Assembly: GCA_038373865.1 (NCBI GenBank)
Contig: JAXGGA010002860.1
Coordinates: forward strand, 49,274-113,273
Reading direction: 5' to 3'
Length of the DNA stretch: 64,000 bases
Origin: Uloborus plumipes
Lineage: Eukaryota; Arthropoda; Arachnida; Araneae; Uloboridae
Shown here: piece after piece, positions 23,724 to 36,200 of the stretch
Numbering within the stretch: position 1 is the stretch's first letter
Layout: the number at the start of each line of letters is the position of its first letter
Notes under the pieces: generated by a model
Databases searched by the model: none
What the model saw: the letters and a program-made list of their open reading frames with translations, nothing else
What the model was told of the DNA's origin: nothing
Position numbers and translations under genes: made by a program

Positions 23724-25405
23724 GATAAACTCCCTTTTTACTTCCTTTTTCTTAAAAACATTTTGTACATGTTGCAGGTACAACGTAGTAGAAAGTTATA
23801 CTCTCAACGTGTAGAAGTTCTTATTTTTGAGACTTTTTTTAGTAGCTGTTACTTTATATTAGGATATATAACAGTGACTCTCAAGTTTAAATGAATCAAA
23901 ACTAAAAGCCAAAGTAAAAATTCATAGTTTAAATTTCAATAATACATGTAGAAATGTCGCACCAGCAACATTGCTTGAACAAATGAAAGTACTCTTTAGT
24001 AGTCAAATAAAATTAAGTTTGTTTAATTATTTGATTATAAAACGTAAAAGATTCAACCACTTATAATACAGCACAAAATATACATAAGTCAAGATGCTGA
24101 GTATTACTTTAGGCAAGCTGAAAATCTGAAGGATTTTTAAAAGTAGCTCTAACGAATAAATGCCAATGATGCTCCATCTCTAAAAATCTCCCCATCCTAT
24201 TACGATTACTCCCGTACATAGAAGCGCAATGACAATAAGATAGCGGGCGGATGAGCCCCCTGAAGACTAAGACATTACCACACTAGCATTTTAAAATACA
24301 AATACTTTTATGACCCCTCTACCCATTAGAAGAAACTTTTCGCTGTGCTATTTTCTCTGGAATGGCTGAAATCCAATGACGCTCATTTAGCTTTTGGTGA
24401 CCTTTTTTCAAAAATAAATATTATTACTAAATATCCATAAAGAGGGGGGGGGGTGTAGTGAATCGTTTTTATAACGAAACCTTTGAAGAGAAATCAGGAA
24501 TAAAACCAAATTCTAATGCATATTTTTTGTTTTTATGTGAAAAAAAGAAAGAAATTCCTAACTTATACATAATTTTTACATATATTATTACATATTATAT
24601 ATTTATGCATCAAAATAAACTTACGTGTTACAGATATACCTCCATGTCAGAGTGAAAAAATGTTTTTAGTATTGAAACTTACCTGAAAAGAAAAGAAATA
24701 TTTATTAAATATATGAAGAATACTTTATTTTTGAAAATGACCACTTTTTACATATTGTAAAAATGTGTCAACTTAGAAAATACAGGTCAGAAAAGGGGCG
24801 TTCGTGGCATTTAAAGGTTGAGAGCTATACTACATAAATAAAAAACAACTTTCTGGGGACTACCTGAGTGTCATAAAATTGAATTAAATATTTTTCAATA
24901 TTTAAATGTCTAAATCATTAACATAGAAATAAATAATAGGAGCACAACAAAAAACGAGTATGTTTCAAAAATTTACAGAGCAACTCTAAAGCACATACTG
25001 GTATTCTGACACTGTACTGTACTAAATAGTTTGAACTGTATGAAATTCACTTTTTTCTCAATTTATAAATGGATGAATCGGTTTAATTTTGAAATGATTG
25101 TGGTGAGTTATTTAACAAAGAAATTTAGAGATTGCTTGTAAAGTATAAATACCGAGATTGTACTGGTACATAATATCTGTTAAATACCGTCTCAGTTGTT
25201 CTAGCATCGAACACCATTTATCAAGATTTCTAAAAAATATTCCAAGTCAGTTAGCTTAGCTCCCAAAATATTTCCATTCAGAAATTCCTACCCTATAGAT
25301 TAAAAAAAAAAAACACTGTGCCCTTTGAATACCCACATCTAAAACGTAAAAAAAATCAGCTTTACTCCGAATATCAATTCTGTTGAACCCACATTTAATG
25401 AGATT
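23724..25405. other. AT-rich stretch, nothing recognised
   Basis: AT-rich DNA with a G run at about 24444-24452. No bounded repeat or supported gene. Confidence 0.4.
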
Positions 25406-25409
25406 TTAA

Positions 25410-25629
25410 CCCATTAATGCCTGACATTTTTTCCCAAAGATATTTTGTACACTGGTTACACGGCTACAGAACACACTTTACAATGGTTATGTGCTGAAAT
25501 CTGTTAATAATGAACTGAAACGATACAAAAGTAATAATTGAACACTATTATTTGGTTGAAATGTTCATTTTTGGTCAATTCAGACAGTTTTTGGACCGTC
25601 CCTAAAAAGGGACGCTAGGCATTAATGGG
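25410..25629 (+). mobile_element. piggyBac-type MITE, family Q, short copy
   Basis: TTAA at 25406-25409 and 25630-25633 flanks a 220-bp element. Its ends are cccattaatgcctgac (left) and ggacgctaggcattaatggg (right). Compared with the copies at 39831 and 61063 it lacks an internal block of about 275 bp but is otherwise similar end to end. It is non-coding. Confidence 0.8.
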
Positions 25630-25828
25630 TTAATAGAATGGGACCTAGAAAAAATTATCTACGAGGTTCATATATTTTAGATGAAAGTCTAACATATGTT
25701 AATTGTAATTGAAATGTTAACAAACGCGCGCGTACACATACAGGTAAAATTTTAATTTGGCAAAAAAAAAAAAAAAATCAAATTATATAATGACAAAAAG
25801 AACATTTCATTGATAAAATAAATCATTA

Positions 25829-26386
25829 CAGTGAACTCTCACTTATACACGGCCTCGTTTATGCGCCTTTTTCACTTATACGACGAGTTTGAATGGTCCC
25901 AGCACATTCCATAGCAAAATAATGATAGTGTCATTCGTTTATGTATCGCTCTAAAGATAAATATTTCACTTATGCGCTGAATTTTCGGTAAAATTTTTTA
26001 AAAATATTGATTTTCTTGAAAAAATAAGCATTTTTCTCCACGTTCCTCTTTAATCTTTCGCCTTTATTGCTCACGGAAGGCATTTTTTCCGCATGAACTA
26101 GAGTTCAGAGAGAGACAAATATCTGTTACGGATCGTTTTAAAGAGAACAGTTTGTACTTAGGTATCTACAATTTTTGTTTTCTCTTTATCATTGTAGTTA
26201 CGTTACAGCAATTGCCAAACCGTAGTAATATGTCCCTTGTCTATAGAAACATTCTTATTCATTCTCTCATTAGAACCTATGTTGCGTTTTAGTCCTTTAA
26301 ATAGGCTTTTTCACTTATACGTCTCTCTCACTTATGCGCCTTTTTCCGTTGGTCCCTTGGGCCGGCGTATAAATGAGCGTTCACTG
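25829..26386 (+). mobile_element. pogo/Tigger-like MITE, family U, copy 1
   Basis: TA-flanked, 558 bp. Left end cagtgaactctcacttatac and right end tataaatgagcgttcactg are inverted repeats, with further cacttatgcgcc-type motifs inside. The minus strand holds a short frame beginning MPSVSNKGERLKRNVEKN that is also kept in the sister copy at 60152. It may be a relic of the N-terminus of a pogo-type transposase. No catalytic region remains. Confidence 0.75.
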
Positions 26387-26410
26387 TATTTATTTGTTTA
26401 CTTATTTTAA

Positions 26411-26904
26411 CCTTTTATGTAACAAATTAATTTAGGAAATTTTAAAAATCAGTAGGGTCTAAGGCCCCCTACGCCTTAGGATCCCTAAGAAAACTGTTTT
26501 CGATTGCAGGTACCATCTGTAGGCCTCTCAGCAAAGTTCAAGGAGTGGTACTTAAAAGCTTCTGCAAGATTCCGGCCATTTAAGATTCATAATTCTAAAA
26601 TAATTAAAAGCTTCAGCAAGATTCCAGCCATTTAGGATTCATAATTCTAAATTAATTAAAAGCTTCTGCAAGATTCCAGCCATTTAGGATTCATAATTCT
26701 AAATTAATTAAAAGCTTCAGCAAGATTACAGCCATTTAGGATTCATAATTCTAAATTAATTAAAAGCTTCTGCAAGATTCCAGCCATTTAGGATTCATAA
26801 TTCTAAATTAATTAAAAGCTTCAGCACGATTCCAGCCATTTAGGATTCATAATACTAAATTAATATAAGCGGGACTTCTGAGTCCCGTCGTGGGGCATAA
26901 AGGG
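26411..26904. mobile_element. Probable piggyBac-type element holding a 52-bp array
   Basis: TTAA at 26407-26410 and 26905-26908 flanks a segment with ends ccttttatg (left) and cataaaggg (right; complement ccctttatg). The inverted repeat is short and imperfect. The right end (tcccgtcgtggggcataaag) looks like a good piggyBac-type terminus; the left is weaker. Most of the interior is the 52-bp tandem array. It starts only 24 bp after the preceding TA-flanked element. Confidence 0.45.
26553..26866. repeat. 52-bp minisatellite, six alternating units
   Basis: Units start at 26553, 26606, 26658, 26710, 26762 and 26814. Each runs aaaagcttc-gcaagattcc, then agccatttaggattcataat, then tctaaattaatt, and differs from its neighbours by few bases. 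The base after aaaagcttc is T, A, T, A, T, A in successive units, so the real repeat unit may be a 104-bp dimer. Each unit has one AAGCTT site. Confidence 0.9.
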
Positions 26905-28092
26905 TTAAACGTGAATTACTTTAATTGCAAGATTGGTTTTAATTCAAGTAAAGTTTACCTTCATGTTCATACAGACAAGAGGAAAGTGCGGGTTTTCTTT
27001 GCAACAGCATCATACCTGCAGAGAAGCCAGATCGCCGTGCGCGCTGCCTTCCAATGAAATCAAGTGACAAAAAATTCTTTCATGCTTCTTGAAGCATTTG
27101 ACCGCATAGTTAGAAATTTTGTTTTTTCGATTTTTAAGATACTTACAATAGTTTACTTTAGTTGTTGTAAATATAAATTTTTGCACTTCTTTATTTATTA
27201 TTCAATTATTATCATTATTATTATTGAATTAAAAAATAAAGAGTAATTGTAGCATTTTTTTACGCAAATCGATTTAGTGAACACCAGGCCATGCATTTTC
27301 ATTCTCTTCTTTGGATATGAATGACAGGAATCAATTTTTACTTTTTCACGTATTCTTTTCTGAGGCGGAGGGGGGGGGATGTTGTTTAATGAACGTTCGT
27401 TCTCAATAGATTTGTTATCAAATATTTCAAATGCATTTCCGACCCGAAAATGAAGAAAAAAGAAAGTTCGAAATCTTCACGAAAAAAAAATAACGATATA
27501 CTCATTTAAAAAATAAATACAAATGTTTTTACCTTTAAAATTTGGAACCTAAAACCGAAACTATTTGTTATGTCTAAAAAAATTTTTAAACCGAGATGAT
27601 AAATATAAATACTTAAATAATTCCTCCACATTCAAAAAAAAAAAAAAATCGTCGGCACTCGGGCAAAAGTCATCAAATCCAAAACTACAGTTTTGAGACA
27701 CTATTGGTTTAATCCTTCAAATCGTAACGATGAAGACCAAAAACTATTTAATACACCTCTCATTCTTACAGAATTTTGGTAATTTTGGTAATGTAACTTT
27801 TAAATTATATTACCGGTTAGCATCATGGATAAAATAATTAAAGTTATTCATTGCAGTGATTTATTTTTTAGTTTGTTTTGTGGGAGTAATGGGAATTACC
27901 AGAATGCCGACAAAAAATTCAATCATTATTTTGGAGATGAATAAAAGAGGATTTTCAGTTGAAAGTACAGGGTTATTCTAAATGATGGACCCCTTTTTAA
28001 AAATTTATATTTATTAAAGTTTTCAACAAAAATTAACATTCTTTATATCAACGGAAAGAGGAGATTTGAAATTTTTTTTCATATATAATTTT

Positions 28093-30364
28093 AAATTTTC
28101 AATGTGTCCACCGCGTGCTGTACGGTAAACATGAGTGCGGTATTCGTCCTACACGCGGCGAAGTGTACTGGGTGTACTGGTAGTGTTTGCAAACACTACC
28201 CAGGGGCGGCCCTAGCGGCGGACATTCCGGACCCCTGTCCGGGGCGGTAAATCTTAGGGGCGGCATTTTGGTTCGAATACCTAAAATAAATTTTTGTTTA
28301 AGAAAAGAAAATGCATAAAACTATTTAACAAACATCATTCTTTTTGTAACTTGGAATCTTGAAAAGTATGAATGTAGGAATATTTAAGTGTGTCATTTAA
28401 ATATTAAATGTATCAACTTCAACACAACACAGCATTTTTGGCTTTTGCAACATTGCTTATTAAAATAAATGTATCTTTAGAAACTATAATATCAATGGAC
28501 ACACGAAAAAAAAAACTAACTACATTAGACAGTTTTTTTTTAAGCATGTAAAAATTTTGAAATTGTTGATAGGAAACAGTGGAGCCCCCGAACATAGCTT
28601 TTTGGGAGGAGAAAAATTCTCAACTCACCAAATGAAGCGATAATTTCTACCGAATCCAAATCAGTGAAAATTTGCCGAATAAGAAATGTTTTTAGGAGGC
28701 TCCAGAGTGTCCTCTCATCGGGGCACACGTGATAAAATATTTGGAAATTATATTGACTGATGGGAATCACTGCATATGCGCTTGATCTAGCACAGAAATC
28801 GTCAGCCTATAGGTTCTGGGAACCCCTTAGGGTTTCCCCAGCTCAAAATAATCCGCAGAAAATGAGATTTTTTTTTTTTTTGAAGTTATTTTAGTTCTCC
28901 GAATATTTTGCAGATTTTTTCGAAGCGTGTTCCAAATATGGTTAAATTTGCTGCCGATTTTTAAAGCTTTTCCGCACATTATTTTTTGCTGGATTTTTGA
29001 AAATTCTAAAAGGGCTCATCTCGTGATCAGTATTTGCTCAATTATAGTGCCAAACATTAAAAAGTTTTTATGAAAGATCAAATATGTTTTAATATTTCCA
29101 AATCATTTTTTAAAATGTCCTCCTACTCAGAAAGAAAAATTATCTTGAATCGAAACTATTTTTCGCAACTCACACCTCTGAACTCTTGATAATTGAAAGA
29201 GAACAACAAATTGATGTAACTATACTGACAAGAGCGGCTGGAAAGTGCCTAACATACCGTTTTTCTTTTGTCTTTGAAAATAAATGTCTTTAAAACTCCT
29301 TGAAAAGTGCTACAAATTTATTTCTTATCATGTGTATGAAATGAACCATTAATTTTCCGAACTCTCGGGATGTTACTCTCCTGATTTCTAAGTCTTTACA
29401 CCATTTCTTTCAAATCATTTAATGCATTTTTTCCCGAATGATCAATGATCATGTTACATTTAGTACAGTGTTGTGTTAGTCGGTGGGTTGGAGCGACGAT
29501 CAAACATTAATTATATACCGAAAGCCGATGTGAGTAAGAGACAATGTGTTTTCTTTTCACCTCCCAAGCTCTTTTCTCTGTCGATTAATGTCAACGACTT
29601 GCAGAATCACAAGCACGAGCAATTTCTATTTTGATTGATTTTAATTTGCAAAAGAAGGTAAAATTTTTAAAAAGTTTTTGTTTGCATATTTTTCTCCTGA
29701 TATGTTTGTAGTCTTGATAACTCCTCATAAGGCCTCAAAATGCAGAATTTTAGATAACTTTTTCAATTTTTTTCTCGGGGGAGAAACCCCCGAACCCCCT
29801 GAAGTTGCACATATTTTATACTCCATTTAAAGTCGTCACTGCATCATTCTCTTCATGCCCATCCATCTTCAAAAGTTTATGAAAAAGCATACACACATAC
29901 ACAAAAGAAAAAGAGAAAAGCCAGAAGGAGCATTAAATGAAAAGAGAAAAAGAAACATGAGGTTCTGTATCATAAGTTTCACGGACTACAAAAGGGGTCC
30001 CATATTTAAAGCAGCGTAGGGTCAAATTTGGTCAAATCCTACTCTGAATATAGAAGTTTACTTTGTCACGCTGTTTTTAATTCACAACATTTATTTATTG
30101 GCTCGTATTTATCAGCAGTTTTTCTTTTCAAACTTAAATCGGGAAGAGGGGCGGCATTTTGAAATTTGGTCCAGGGCGACAATACTGCTAGGGCCGCCCC
30201 TGACACTACCAGTCTTTTGAAACTGCTTAAACCAACGTCATATGCTTTTTTAAGTTGGGGGCTTTAATTCCAAATTTGGCACGAAATGCCCGCTGCACTA
30301 AAATTTCTGACGCAGTTTTTACAAACTGAAGAACGCAGAAAACCTTTTGGTCCACGGTCGCCAT
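28093..30364 (-). pseudogene. Transposase remnant: DUF4817-like N-terminus joined to C-terminus
   Basis: An ATG at 30364 (minus strand) begins MATVDQKVFCVLQF, continues through LVQRAFRAKFGIKAPN and, after a frame change, WFKQFQKTGSVCK. This is the helix-turn-helix pattern I know as DUF4817 in arthropod mariner-like transposases. The hAT element then interrupts. Beyond it the frame soon reads DEYRTHVYRTARGGHIEN, matching the usual C-terminal YR-DV-R-x-x-GAHIE pattern of the same proteins. The catalytic DDE region is absent. In-frame stops and the frame change make it a pseudogene. Confidence 0.7.
28201..30202. mobile_element. 2-kb hAT-type element with perfect 8-bp TSD
   Basis: Left end caggggcggccctagc and right end gctagggccgcccctg are a perfect 16-bp inverted repeat. 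The 8-bp direct repeat acactacc flanks it exactly (28193-28200 and 30203-30210). An 8-bp TSD with CAGGGG ends is diagnostic for hAT. The interior has a 76-codon minus-strand frame (28540-28770) that I do not recognise and no visible transposase, so it is taken as non-autonomous. It sits inside a mariner-type element. Confidence 0.9.
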
Positions 30365-30588
30365 TTTCCTCAGCTGCGCCGGTAAATCAAATTATAATCT
30401 AATCCGGTGCAAACTCTACTGGTGCGCCCTCTTTTTGCAGCTTAAGAAAAAAATTTTGCACTAAAAAAAATTTTGAAATTTCATCTTTCCATTGCAATAA
30501 AGATTGTTCATTTCGGATTTGTACTTTAATAAATATGAATTTTTAAAAAGGGGTCCATCATTTAGAATAACCCTGTATTTTAACGCAT

Positions 30589-30697
30589 CCCATGTAGCAC
30601 ACTTCGTTTTTTAAAGGTTGTAAAATGGTTGTTAACGTTGTGACAACGGATTAAAAACGTTTATAAAACGTTTAAACGTTTCATAACGCTACCTGGG
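30589..30697. mobile_element. 109-bp MITE with CCCATGTAGCAC ends, copy 1
   Basis: Starts cccatgtagcac and ends gctacctggg (inverted). The interior is rich in aacgtt/aacgttt motifs, partly palindromic. A close relative lies at 40910-41017. It begins 13 bp after the mariner-type element ends. It is non-coding, and its superfamily is unknown. Confidence 0.65.
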
Positions 30698-30699
30698 AT

Positions 30700-32160
30700 T
30701 ACGTTTAAAAATAAGAATTGAAAAATAAACTAATCGACAAGTAAAGTAAAAAAATAGCAATAGAAGTAATGATAAGAAAAAAAAATAATAAAAATAATAG
30801 TCACATTTATACTATTACTAATATTGATGATGATGATAGTGAGAATAATAATGTTGATAAATAGTATAATTATTTTATAATACATGTAATAAATAAGTAA
30901 GAAAAAAGCTCATGTGTTTATAAAATCTGAAAGCTAACATCGAAAGTGTCAGCATCTGAAATCTTTCTACTTAGAAACTGCAACTCTCATTTATTTTAAG
31001 TGCCAACATGACAACACCCCATCACGCAGAAATGCCAACTTCTCAACTCATCCCCGAATGCATGGGATATGTTCAATTCGTTCAAGCTTTAAAAAGCACA
31101 TTCCTCTGCCGTCAAAATTAGACCATGACAGCGAATATCAGAGTTAATCACAGATTACAGATTTCTTGTAGAGATAAGGTTGACGAAGTGCATCCGGTAA
31201 ACATAATCCTTTTTACAGCTTTTTCGATATTTGCGTGGCGTGAATTTTCAAGAACAGTTTGACCTTGGGAAATGCTTTATGTAAGGCTCATAAACCAGAA
31301 ATAGCGATTGGTTGTTTCCTGAGCTATGGTGAGTAATAGCGAATGGATAAAATGGATATAAAAGACCTTTTTGCTATCTTCATAAATGAAATGAGTTATA
31401 TCGTGATTCATTGATCAGTTAAATAGAACTGTTAGATGCTATCACCTTTTCATAAAAGCTGGATCCTTCAAAAAAAAGGGGGGGATGGGGGGGGGGGGTA
31501 AAATTCTCGCTCACCTAAGAATTTTTGATCGAAAAAATTCAAAATCGGTTATCAGGTTTTCAGGAAATTAAAACTCTACTAATGTGAGTACTGAACTGTT
31601 TTTAAAAAACACGAAGTCGTTTTGAAGAAGCCATAGTGAACTAAAACGGATTAAAAAAACTATTTAAATTTAATTGATTAAATTCTCCTTACTTTAAAAG
31701 ATACAATATATTTATTTAATATTCAGACAGGAAACAAAATAAAAAAAAAAGAAAAACACTTCGACATACTAGTTACTAAAACCAAAATGTTCCGGATTTT
31801 TTTCTGAATCAAACACACAATCTTCTAAAACGCCTTTCGAAAGCAGATTTTTTAAAGCTCATTCCACGAAAAATATTGCATTTTGTCCAGCAAGTGACAG
31901 CTTATATGTTTCGCTAAAACGCAATATTTTTCAAGGGGGAACACATTTTTTTGCTTGAGAAATCGCACGATTGTGATTTCTTAAGCAACATAATTTTGCT
32001 CATTTTTTTTTTAAATTATTATTTCTACTGAAACGTATAAGCTGTCTTGTGAGCTACAAAATGTTCGTTTTCCTTTGATGGAATAACCAATAATGAAATT
32101 AGAATCAGAAAAGAAAAAAAAATGCTTCTAAAAACTCAATGAACGAATGATCAGTATTTA
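30700..32160. other. AT-rich stretch with an unusual poly-G tract
   Basis: ATG/ATA-type microsatellite near 30815-30850. A G-rich run at about 31478-31499 has two long G tracts split by AT and could form a quadruplex. No gene or bounded element was recognised. Confidence 0.4.
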
Positions 32161-32172
32161 ATCGTAAACAGA

Positions 32173-32415
32173 GACGGTGGGGCGATGGGGGCGGTCGGAC
32201 CACAGTTGAGTGGCGTTTCACCGGCAGTTTTTTTAAATTGAAGTTTAGAAAACATAGTTTTGAACGAGTTTTAATGATGTTGGGAGAACGAGTTATGGAG
32301 GTTTCTCATAGAAATATTTCGGAATTGAAGTCCGAACCTTTGATCAATATTTTCTAATCAGTATACATGGAAAGAGTTATTAATAAACATCAATAACCCC
32401 CTCCCTTGAAAAATT
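32173..32415. repeat. Relative of the 39.4-kb hAT MITE, poorly bounded
   Basis: The strings ggtggggcgatgggggcggt at the left and cctcccttgaaaaatttc at the right resemble the terminal zones of the element at 39363-39652. The interior tttcggaattgaagtccgaa also echoes that element. The outer ends cannot be fixed and no TSD is visible, so it may be an eroded copy. Confidence 0.35.
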
Positions 32416-33239
32416 TCTAAATTCGCAATTGATTGCAAGCTTAGTAACTAAGTTACATCAAAGAATACCTTGTATTTCAATCTGCAAATAATGTTACAAT
32501 GACTTTGTTTTTGTTTGCTTTTTACAATACATTACTATATTTAACTAACATTACTGCTTATGCTATTTGTTTCTCTAGTACTTTTAACAACGCTTTGCTA
32601 AAAAAACTAAGAGCTTGCTTCACCTTGTTTCACTAAAACATAGATTTAATCTAGAACTCTTTTGAAATAAGAACTCAACAAGTTGGCGGTTCCAACTCCT
32701 ACTGATAAAACAAGATTTGAAATATACCTCCATTTACTAATCACTCCATTCTTTCCAAACTACAACATTTATCAGCGTTCCAAACTCAATCGATTAGCTT
32801 TAGCCACGCAAAACGTGACCTTTTAAAATATAATGATGTATATGACATTAATTATATTCAATCACTAGTGAACATTTTTGTGCCATTTAAGGTGAGTGAT
32901 ATCTTTGAAAACACAACCTTAATCCCCGTCATGTCTGCAAAGTAACAAGCTTCACCCTGATTATAATACACGATAATTATGCTAATTAACTGTCAAAGGT
33001 CAATCATCGATATCGTTATTCATATCAGATCATTAACTTTCTTCGGACGATTAATCGAAACTTTGCAAAGGCGTGGTAATGAATTGACTGCTAGAGAAGC
33101 CAATGTCTTCAACTTCGGAAATGCCGTTTGTTCGCCCACAGGTAGTCGAACCTACGTCTTTTCCCATTGGAGAGGCCACACAAACAATGTGTGACGTAAC
33201 AGGATGCGGAAATGAGCTACCATCTGTCCTATGGTCATT

Positions 33240-36200
33240 TATTTTTTTTTTCATTTGTTTGGTTTAAGCAGCTGATCAGACTAAGGTCAAAAGAAAATGT
33301 TTCACTTTTTATTTCTCTTCCAAATGAAAACGGCATTGTGTCAATATAAAGTTAAAAGTTTGCAGAATTTTTTTTTTCTTTTAAAAAATAGTTGCACAAC
33401 AAGAGCTCGTTCAAAACTTCTGTAATTTCAAAAAAACTCGCTTTTGTTTGTTGTACTTTGATTGTTATGTTTAAAAAAGTTTCCCATAGATACCTCAAAA
33501 ATTGTTTCAAAAACTGTTCTCAATTAAAAATCCAGATTCAAAATATTGTCAAAATGCAAGAGTAGAGAAATAAACGTTCGAAAGCGTCACAATTTTTCTA
33601 CTCTGATGAAATATTAATCAAAAACTTTCAATTGCATTAACTGCGTTTTTATTCTGAAAAATATCTTTCTGCAAAACTTTACAAAATGGTCGCTTTAATG
33701 TATAAATAAAATATATATGAGAGAAAAAAAATACCACTGTTTAAATTGCGATTTAAATTAAGAGCTAAATCAAACTGATTTTAACTAACGAATATAGAAT
33801 AAAATAAAAAAGGATTGTTCGGAGATTCAACGTTTATTAACGATTTTCATGTGTATATGACTCACTTCGCGAAGATCTTATTACTTGAAGCGTAATGAAT
33901 GTTATACGAGAAAAGATGCCGCAAAATGTTGATATAAAAATGATTGAGAAACAGTTTTTTTGTACTACTTTACTATTTAAATGTTCATTTTTATTTGTTT
34001 AGGTTTGGTGATGATTGAAAGTAAATTCAGTTACATATCTAGAAGTTAATCAACGCATTTCAAAAACTATTCAGTTCTATTTATTTAGTATATAGTAACA
34101 TTGTTTTTTACACAACAGTAAAATCATTATAGAGGTGCAAACTTTTCATAAACTAATTACTTTTTTAATTTTTATCAACATGTTTGGTAAATAACTTCCA
34201 GTTAATCCAAGAAACGTTCCTGATCTTTATTTGACCCATTCTTCTTTGTAAATGGGGTGTTACTTATTTTTTAAAATGTATTTTAAAATTTAAAACATCT
34301 ACGCCATTTTTCTGGCGATGTAACACAATTTTTTTTTTATAAATCAAAACGGTTTTAACCAGCTTCTAATTCTTCTACTTTTTTCTTTTTCTTTTGAATA
34401 TTTGCTGATGTGTTAGCAAGGCTTAATTTCATAAAATTTTTATGGGACATTCATGTTTAGTTAGATATTTAAACGATATTTACTCACATTTTCTCCAAAA
34501 CTTATTTCCTTTTTTATAAATCAAAAATTAATTTCATTTTGTTTAAAAATAATGTTTTACACTATTTGTCACATTAGTTTATATTTAACTCTGAAATAAA
34601 TTATTTTACATTGACTTGTTGAAGGGAAAAGCAATATTATGTTTTGAAAGTGTGAAAAAGTTCTTTCTCTTTTATCTTTAAAAAAACTGATTCAAGTTCT
34701 CCTTAAAATAAAATAGAGTAGAACATGCTGACCCATTCTTTTGAAAATATTTCATTTCTCTTTTTCCCCGCACGCTGTGCTTTTTTCAAAATATGTTTTA
34801 AGGTTTATATGTAAAATTTTTTTAATCAATTTAGTGACTGGATTTACATATTTAAATCATGTTACACTATTATGTATAAGGATAATAGTACCCAAGCGAA
34901 GGGATAAAAATTCTTTCAATATGTGTTATACGTGACGCAACAAAAACAAAATGAGTGAGAGCTTACATTTTCCTTTACTATTTAGAAAGTTTAAATTCAT
35001 AAAATGCTGTTGTTGAATTAATTTTAAAAATTTCAATTACATATACACGTTAATATACAGTGACACCTAAACCTATTTTGAAAAACTGTCGATTAACTGA
35101 AAGTGCTTTAAAATTTAAACAAAATTACGTGCATTTACTTCTTTTCTTCTCCTCAAATAGTACGTGTCGGTTAACAGACCTAAATTTTAAAAAGTCAATA
35201 AAGGCAGCGTGAAAAAACTTTTAACAAAGATACTCTACAATGTTCGTTCATTTTCTAATTTAATCTCACTCTTGATCATTGATGAAATATTTATTCACTT
35301 AGAATCGATTAACTGGCATGATATTCTTTTTAATCCTACTTATGGGTAAGTCATTTACTCAAAACTTCATTTCATGTTTTGAGATTCCTTTCCAACAACT
35401 CCGAAAAAATAGAGGATATTTTGTGGCAGTAATTCAATTGTTGTATGTCAGTGTTTTTTTTTTTTTTTTGAGTATGTCTTCCTCAAAAATTTTGAGGACC
35501 CATTATGTTAAGAGTTGTACTAAGGGGTTAGTTTATAAAATCGTATAAGTAGTTCAGTAAACGTACGTCTTTTATGTATTGTAGCTATATTGCACAAAAA
35601 GCATTTTTTGTTGTAAAAAGAATGACGCACATTAAATTGCTAAGATATAACTCTACTCTTTCATAGTTAAAGTCTTGAAAAAACAATTAATCCAATATTG
35701 ATGTCTTTTTCTCTACAACAATTATGTTTCAAAATAATTATAAAAACTACTATCGAAAGTGTTAAAATACTAGATATCAAGCAATGATTACAAAATTAAA
35801 AACATTAAAATTGAAAACTAAATTTTGGTATAGAATACAAAATTTAGTTTTCTGGGTAATCGACTGGTTATTGCCAATTGCCTTGCTTCGTAGTTTTTAA
35901 TTCGTCCATAAAAAACAACATAAAAAAACGAAATCCTTATTATATCGGTTGTTTAAATTGCTTCATGGACCAACCATATCAATTGTGGAGAAAATCGATC
36001 AACGCAGTCGTTAAGAAGTATAACAAAGAGATTCACTAACAGAGAAAAACCAACCTGTTTAAGTTGATATAGAGAGGACTCTCTTTCGATCAATCAAAAA
36101 AAAAAGTACATAAACATGACTTGTTACCGAACCGTACCAAATAAAGAAATTATTTCAACGTGATACAATTTTTGGCCAAATATTTTAATTCGATGTACGA

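Larger units (their letters stand above)
27968..30575 (-). mobile_element. Mariner/IS630-type element, internally deleted and interrupted
   Basis: The ends form a long inverted repeat: left cagggttattctaaatgatg, right catcatttagaataaccctg, with similarity continuing for almost 40 bp. TA lies on both outer sides, the duplication expected of Tc1/mariner/IS630 elements. Subtracting the nested 2-kb hAT element leaves about 600 bp. Coding remnants on the minus strand are the first ~60 and last ~20 residues of a transposase, so the body of the gene was lost before or independently of the hAT insertion. Confidence 0.8.

Noticed and set aside
26553..26866. CRISPR-like regular repeats
   Set aside because: Units are contiguous, without unique spacers, and the context is eukaryotic. 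It is a minisatellite.
33133..33182. tRNA-like A and B boxes on the minus strand
   Set aside because: The B-box-like ggttcgactacc and a 4-bp stem are good, but the A-box-like sequence is only about 27 bp away and no acceptor stem forms.
35057..35215. Possible further pogo-like element
   Set aside because: Only a tacagtgacacct start and a tgtcggttaacag motif are seen. No inverted right end was found.
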